The position numbers and the translations under genes were made by a program. A DNA stretch of 7,822 nt from an uncultured Bacteroidota bacterium (GTDB taxonomy: Bacteria > Bacteroidota > Bacteroidia > Flavobacteriales > Flavobacteriaceae): the NCBI GenBank assembly GCA_903879875.1, contig CAIRNC010000153.1, positions 1 through 7,822 on the forward strand, in the 5' to 3' direction. Below the pieces are notes generated by a model, which saw only the letters and a program-made list of their open reading frames with translations, did not search any database and was not told the DNA's origin. Below, piece after piece: positions 5,173 to 7,822 of this stretch (position 1 is the stretch's first letter; each line of letters begins with the position of its first letter).

Positions 5173-6969
5173 ATGGGATTAGTAACTGCAAAAGAAGTCG
5201 CGAAAGCAATAAATGCAACCAAATATGGCGTATTTGGAACTTTTTTTGGTTGGTTGTTGATGAAAGTGCTTAAAATTTCTAAACTAAATGCCATTTACGA
5301 CAAAAACAAACATTTAAAAGATGTTGATTTCTTAAATGCCATTTTAGACCAACTTCAAATAAAATTTGAAATTCCAGAAGAAGACCTTAAAAGATTGCCT
5401 AAGGATGGCGCTTATATCACTATTTCCAATCATCCGCTTGGTGGAATTGACGGTGTTTTGTTATTGAAATTAATGCTCGAAAGAGAACCTGATTTTAAAA
5501 TTATTGCGAATTTTTTGCTTCACAGAATCGAACCTTTGAAGCCCTACATAATGCCCGTGAATCCGTTTGAAAATCACAAAGATGCCAAGTCTAGCGTAAT
5601 TGGAATTAAAGAAACTTTCCGACATTTAAAAGAAGGAAAGCCTTTAGGAATGTTTCCTGCTGGCGAAGTTTCTACTTATAAAGACGGAAAATTAATGGTA
5701 GATAAACCATGGGAAGAGGGCGCAATAAAAGTAATTAGAAAAGCACAAGTTCCTGTAGTACCAATTTATTTTCATGCTAAAAACAGTCGCTTTTTTTATT
5801 TGCTTTCCAAATTAGACGACACGCTACGAACAGCCAAATTGCCTTCGGAAGTGTTTTCTCAAAAAGACCGAATAATTAAAGTGCGCATCGGAAAACCCAT
5901 TTCGGTTGCTGAGCAAAATGAACATGTTTCTATAGAAGAATATGCCGAATTCTTGAGAAAAAAAACCTATATGTTGGCCAATCCGTTTGAGAAATCAAAT
6001 CCGTTATTGTCGCCACCAAGTTTAAAAATTCCAAAAAGTCCTAAGCAAATTGTTACTCCAGCCAGTAAAGGAAAAATGCTTGCGGAAATAATCACCTTGC
6101 GAAATACCGATTCCCGCTTTTTTCAAAGTAAAAACTATGAGGTTTTCTTTACAGAAGCTAGTAAAATTCCCAACATACTGCATGAAATTGGGCGATTACG
6201 TGAAATTACTTTCCGTGAAATTGGCGAAGGCACCAACAAATCTATTGACCTTGACAAATACGACGCTTATTACCACCACCTGTTTTTGTGGGACGCCGAC
6301 ACCAATCAATTGGCGGGAGCATACCGAATGGGATTAGGTTCTGAGATTTATCCAAAACATGGAATTGAAGGGTTTTATTTGACTGAATTGTTTCGTTTTG
6401 ACTCGGAGTTGGATGATATGATGAAAAATTCTATCGAAATGGGAAGGGCTTTTATCATTAAAGAATACCAACAAAAACCAATGCCACTCTTTCTTTTATG
6501 GAGAGGAATTATTCACACTACATTGCGTTATCCAGAACATAAATTTTTGTTAGGTGGAGTAAGCATTAGTAATCAATTTTCAAATTTTTCCAAATCGTTG
6601 ATGATTGAATTTATGAAATCCAATTATTACGACCCTTATATTGCGCAATATGTGCGCCCTAAAAAGGAGTATAAAGTAAAGTTAAAAGATGCCGACAAAG
6701 ATTTTATATTTGATGAAGCTGAATCTGATTTGAATAAATTCGATAAAATTATTGATGAACTTGAACCTGGTAGTTTACGTTTGCCTGTTTTGATAAAAAA
6801 ATACATCAAACAAAATGCCCGCTTGGTTGCTTTTAATGTTGATCCGTTGTTTAACAATGCTATTGATGGTCTCATGTACATTAGAATTTCTGATATTCCT
6901 GAAAGCACCATGAAACCTGTAATGGAAGAATTTCAGGCAGAATTAGAACGTAAATTAGCCGAAAAATAG
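5173..6969 (+). CDS. olsF: Bifunctional aminolipid acyltransferase (OlsF/GlsF-type, PlsC domain + OlsB-like domain)
   Basis: This 598-aa fusion has the architecture of enzymes that make ornithine lipids (OlsF) or glycine lipids (GlsF). The C-terminal domain N-acylates the amino acid with a 3-hydroxy fatty acid, and the N-terminal domain O-acylates that hydroxyl. Residues 1-280 are PlsC-like: NHPLGGID with H87 and D93, FPAGE at 161-165, and a VVPIYF block. The His-Asp motif is HX5D, not the classical HX4D. Residues 281-320 are a proline-rich linker. Residues 320-530 resemble OlsB/hemolysin-type acyltransferases, with LREITFREIGEG, LAGAYRMG, LTELFRF and EMGRAF at 422-427. The C-terminal 70 residues are charged. 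There is no signal peptide, so it probably acts at the inner face of the cytoplasmic membrane. A TTG at 5146 is in frame but lies inside the promoter, so ATG 5173 is the start. The amino-acid substrate (ornithine, glycine or other) cannot be read from sequence. Confidence 0.85.
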   Translation: MGLVTAKEVAKAINATKYGVFGTFFGWLLMKVLKISKLNAIYDKNKHLKDVDFLNAILDQLQIKFEIPEEDLKRLPKDGAYITISNHPLGGIDGVLLLKLMLEREPDFKIIANFLLHRIEPLKPYIMPVNPFENHKDAKSSVIGIKETFRHLKEGKPLGMFPAGEVSTYKDGKLMVDKPWEEGAIKVIRKAQVPVVPIYFHAKNSRFFYLLSKLDDTLRTAKLPSEVFSQKDRIIKVRIGKPISVAEQNEHVSIEEYAEFLRKKTYMLANPFEKSNPLLSPPSLKIPKSPKQIVTPASKGKMLAEIITLRNTDSRFFQSKNYEVFFTEASKIPNILHEIGRLREITFREIGEGTNKSIDLDKYDAYYHHLFLWDADTNQLAGAYRMGLGSEIYPKHGIEGFYLTELFRFDSELDDMMKNSIEMGRAFIIKEYQQKPMPLFLLWRGIIHTTLRYPEHKFLLGGVSISNQFSNFSKSLMIEFMKSNYYDPYIAQYVRPKKEYKVKLKDADKDFIFDEAESDLNKFDKIIDELEPGSLRLPVLIKKYIKQNARLVAFNVDPLFNNAIDGLMYIRISDIPESTMKPVMEEFQAELERKLAEK

Positions 6970-6970
6970 A

Positions 6971-7357
6971 TTATTTCATTCGGTCTTTAATGAATTCAAT
7001 GCTTGTTTTTCCATGGGCATGAGGTTTGCCATCTGCGTCCAAACTCACCATTGTTATGGCGTCGATGGTGATAATAGTTTCACGAGTCATAATGTTTCTA
7101 GCTTCACACTTTAGAGTGATGGAAGTATTGCCAAATTTGACCACATCAATGCCAATTTCTATGATATCCCCTTGATGCGCTGAGCTTCTAAAATTAATTT
7201 CAGACATGTGTTTAGTTACAATTCTGTAATTTTCTAATTGAATGATGGCGTATAAGGCCAATTCTTCGTCAATCCAAGCCAATAATTTACCTCCAAACAA
7301 AGAACTATTTGGGTTCAAATCTTCGGGTTTTACCCATTTTCTAGTGTGAAATCGCAT
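6971..7357 (-). CDS. Hotdog-fold acyl-CoA thioesterase
   Basis: This 128-aa protein belongs to the YciA/BFIT-like acyl-CoA thioesterases, which release free fatty acid and CoA in the cytoplasm. The N-terminal segment NPNSSLFGGKLLAWIDEELALYA matches the family signature (N...FGGxLL..D), with D30 the probable catalytic acid at the start of the long hotdog helix. The strand block EINFRSSAHQGDIIEIGIDVVKFGNTSITLKCEA is typical of the central sheet. One hotdog domain of this size forms multimers. The ATG at 7357 is 12 bases after the stop of the ArsC/Spx-like gene, so the two form a small operon. Its stop is separated by a single base from the stop of the convergent acyltransferase gene. A role in acyl-CoA turnover near a lipid synthase is suggestive but unproven. 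Confidence 0.88.
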   Translation of the reverse strand: MRFHTRKWVKPEDLNPNSSLFGGKLLAWIDEELALYAIIQLENYRIVTKHMSEINFRSSAHQGDIIEIGIDVVKFGNTSITLKCEARNIMTRETIITIDAITMVSLDADGKPHAHGKTSIEFIKDRMK

Positions 7358-7369
7358 ACCGGTTTACTT

Positions 7370-7723
7370 TTATTTGTTTAAAACTTTCATTACTTCTATT
7401 ATATTTTTTTGGCTATTTCCGATGTAAATTTTATCGTCAATGATAAAAACGGGACGGCTCAAAAAAGTATAATGCTCTAAAATATATTTTTTATAATCGT
7501 CTTCGGTCAATGATTTGTCTTTTAGCTTCAGCGTTTTATATAAAATGGCTTTTTTACTAAACAAAGCTTCGTAACTTCCTGACAGGCGGTACATTTCTTC
7601 TAATTCGAGTATTGAAATAGGGTTTTGCTTGATGTCGTGAAAGACCAAGTTATTGTTCTTGGGCAAAGCCTTAATAATTTTTCGACAGGTGTCGCAGGAA
7701 GCAAGATAATAGATAGTGTTCAT
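7370..7723 (-). CDS. ArsC/Spx/YffB family thioredoxin-fold protein
   Basis: The protein is 117 aa. Residues 1-15 (IYYLASCDTCRK) give a first beta strand and a CxxC motif at C10 and C13, as in Spx and related ArsC-like reductases. The helical insert characteristic of the family spans about 35-85. LSRP at 88-91, with R90 before a beta hairpin (VFIIDDKIYIG), matches the conserved Arg-Pro of ArsC/Spx proteins. It is shorter than Spx and lacks its C-terminal tail. True arsenate reduction, a general thiol-redox role or Spx-like regulation cannot be separated by sequence, and no arsenic-resistance genes are nearby. The ATG at 7723 is preceded by an A/T-rich, almost G-free leader. TTCCTTTG about 20 bases upstream is a one-mismatch -7 candidate. 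The thioesterase gene follows 12 bases downstream. Confidence 0.87.
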   Translation of the reverse strand: MNTIYYLASCDTCRKIIKALPKNNNLVFHDIKQNPISILELEEMYRLSGSYEALFSKKAILYKTLKLKDKSLTEDDYKKYILEHYTFLSRPVFIIDDKIYIGNSQKNIIEVMKVLNK

Positions 7724-7793
7724 TTTTTAAATATATATACAAAGGAAATTCATTTAATGCGTAAATTGATTAATTTTATCAAAATTTTTAGAC

Positions 7794-7822
7794 ATGACCC
7801 ACGCTTTTGAAATCACGAACCA
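7794..7822 (+). CDS. Start of a further gene (truncated by window edge)
   Basis: An ATG at 7794 opens a frame of nine complete codons (MTHAFEITN) that runs off the window. It is divergent from the ArsC/Spx-like gene, with a 70-base shared intergenic region. The A/T-rich leader resembles other starts here. The peptide is too short to identify. Confidence 0.4.

Noticed and set aside
7766..7782. TTGAT/ATCAA inverted repeat in the divergent intergenic region
   Set aside because: Five-base arms with a 7-base AT-only spacer are expected by chance in DNA this AT-rich, so it is not enough to call an operator.
1..7822. CRISPR array, tRNA/rRNA genes, insertion sequence or phage genes
   Set aside because: No spaced direct repeats, no tRNA-like cloverleaf, no transposase or terminal inverted repeat pair, and no phage protein was seen.

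Overview
The window looks like a stretch of chromosome from a member of the Bacteroidota, most likely Flavobacteriaceae (Flavobacterium or a close relative). The DNA is AT-rich and start codons lack Shine-Dalgarno sequences, sitting instead behind A-rich leaders. One promoter matches the Bacteroidota TTG / TAnnTTTG pattern. The protein repertoire also fits: a coiled-coil OmpA-domain lipoprotein, a PolB-exo2-type exonuclease and a fused OlsF/GlsF-type aminolipid synthase. Taxonomy is inferred from these traits only.

Left part (1-2535, + strand). It opens with the C-terminal end of an HNH endonuclease, followed by an unrecognised 147-aa coiled-coil-rich protein and, after a spacer made almost entirely of a 7-bp tandem repeat, a MazG-like nucleotide pyrophosphohydrolase. 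A 91-bp imperfect palindrome then separates this group from a second + strand pair: an O6-alkylguanine-DNA alkyltransferase (Ogt) and a DnaQ/PolB-like 3'-5' exonuclease, bridged by an 18-codon mini-ORF.

Middle part (2599-4998, - strand). Reading leftwards, the order is exonuclease III (xth), a coiled-coil OmpA-family lipoprotein, a strong intrinsic terminator, and a small lipoprotein with a possible thioredoxin-like fold. The last gene has almost no room for its own promoter after the terminator.

Right part (5117-7822). A well-formed Bacteroidota promoter drives a 598-aa two-domain acyltransferase (PlsC-like O-acyltransferase plus OlsB-like N-acyltransferase), the architecture of enzymes that make ornithine or glycine lipids. 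Its best start is the ATG at 5173; an in-frame TTG at 5146 lies inside the promoter itself. It converges, with one base between stop codons, on a hotdog thioesterase that is cotranscribed behind an ArsC/Spx-like thioredoxin-fold protein. The last 29 bases appear to begin another + strand gene.

Functionally, several genes concern genome maintenance (MazG-like, Ogt, exonuclease, Xth, possibly HNH), and others concern the envelope and lipids (OmpA lipoprotein, small lipoprotein, OlsF-like, thioesterase). Most of the window is ordinary core chromosome. The least explained items are the HNH/147-aa pair, the palindrome, the heptamer array, and the identity of the aminolipid made by the fused acyltransferase.
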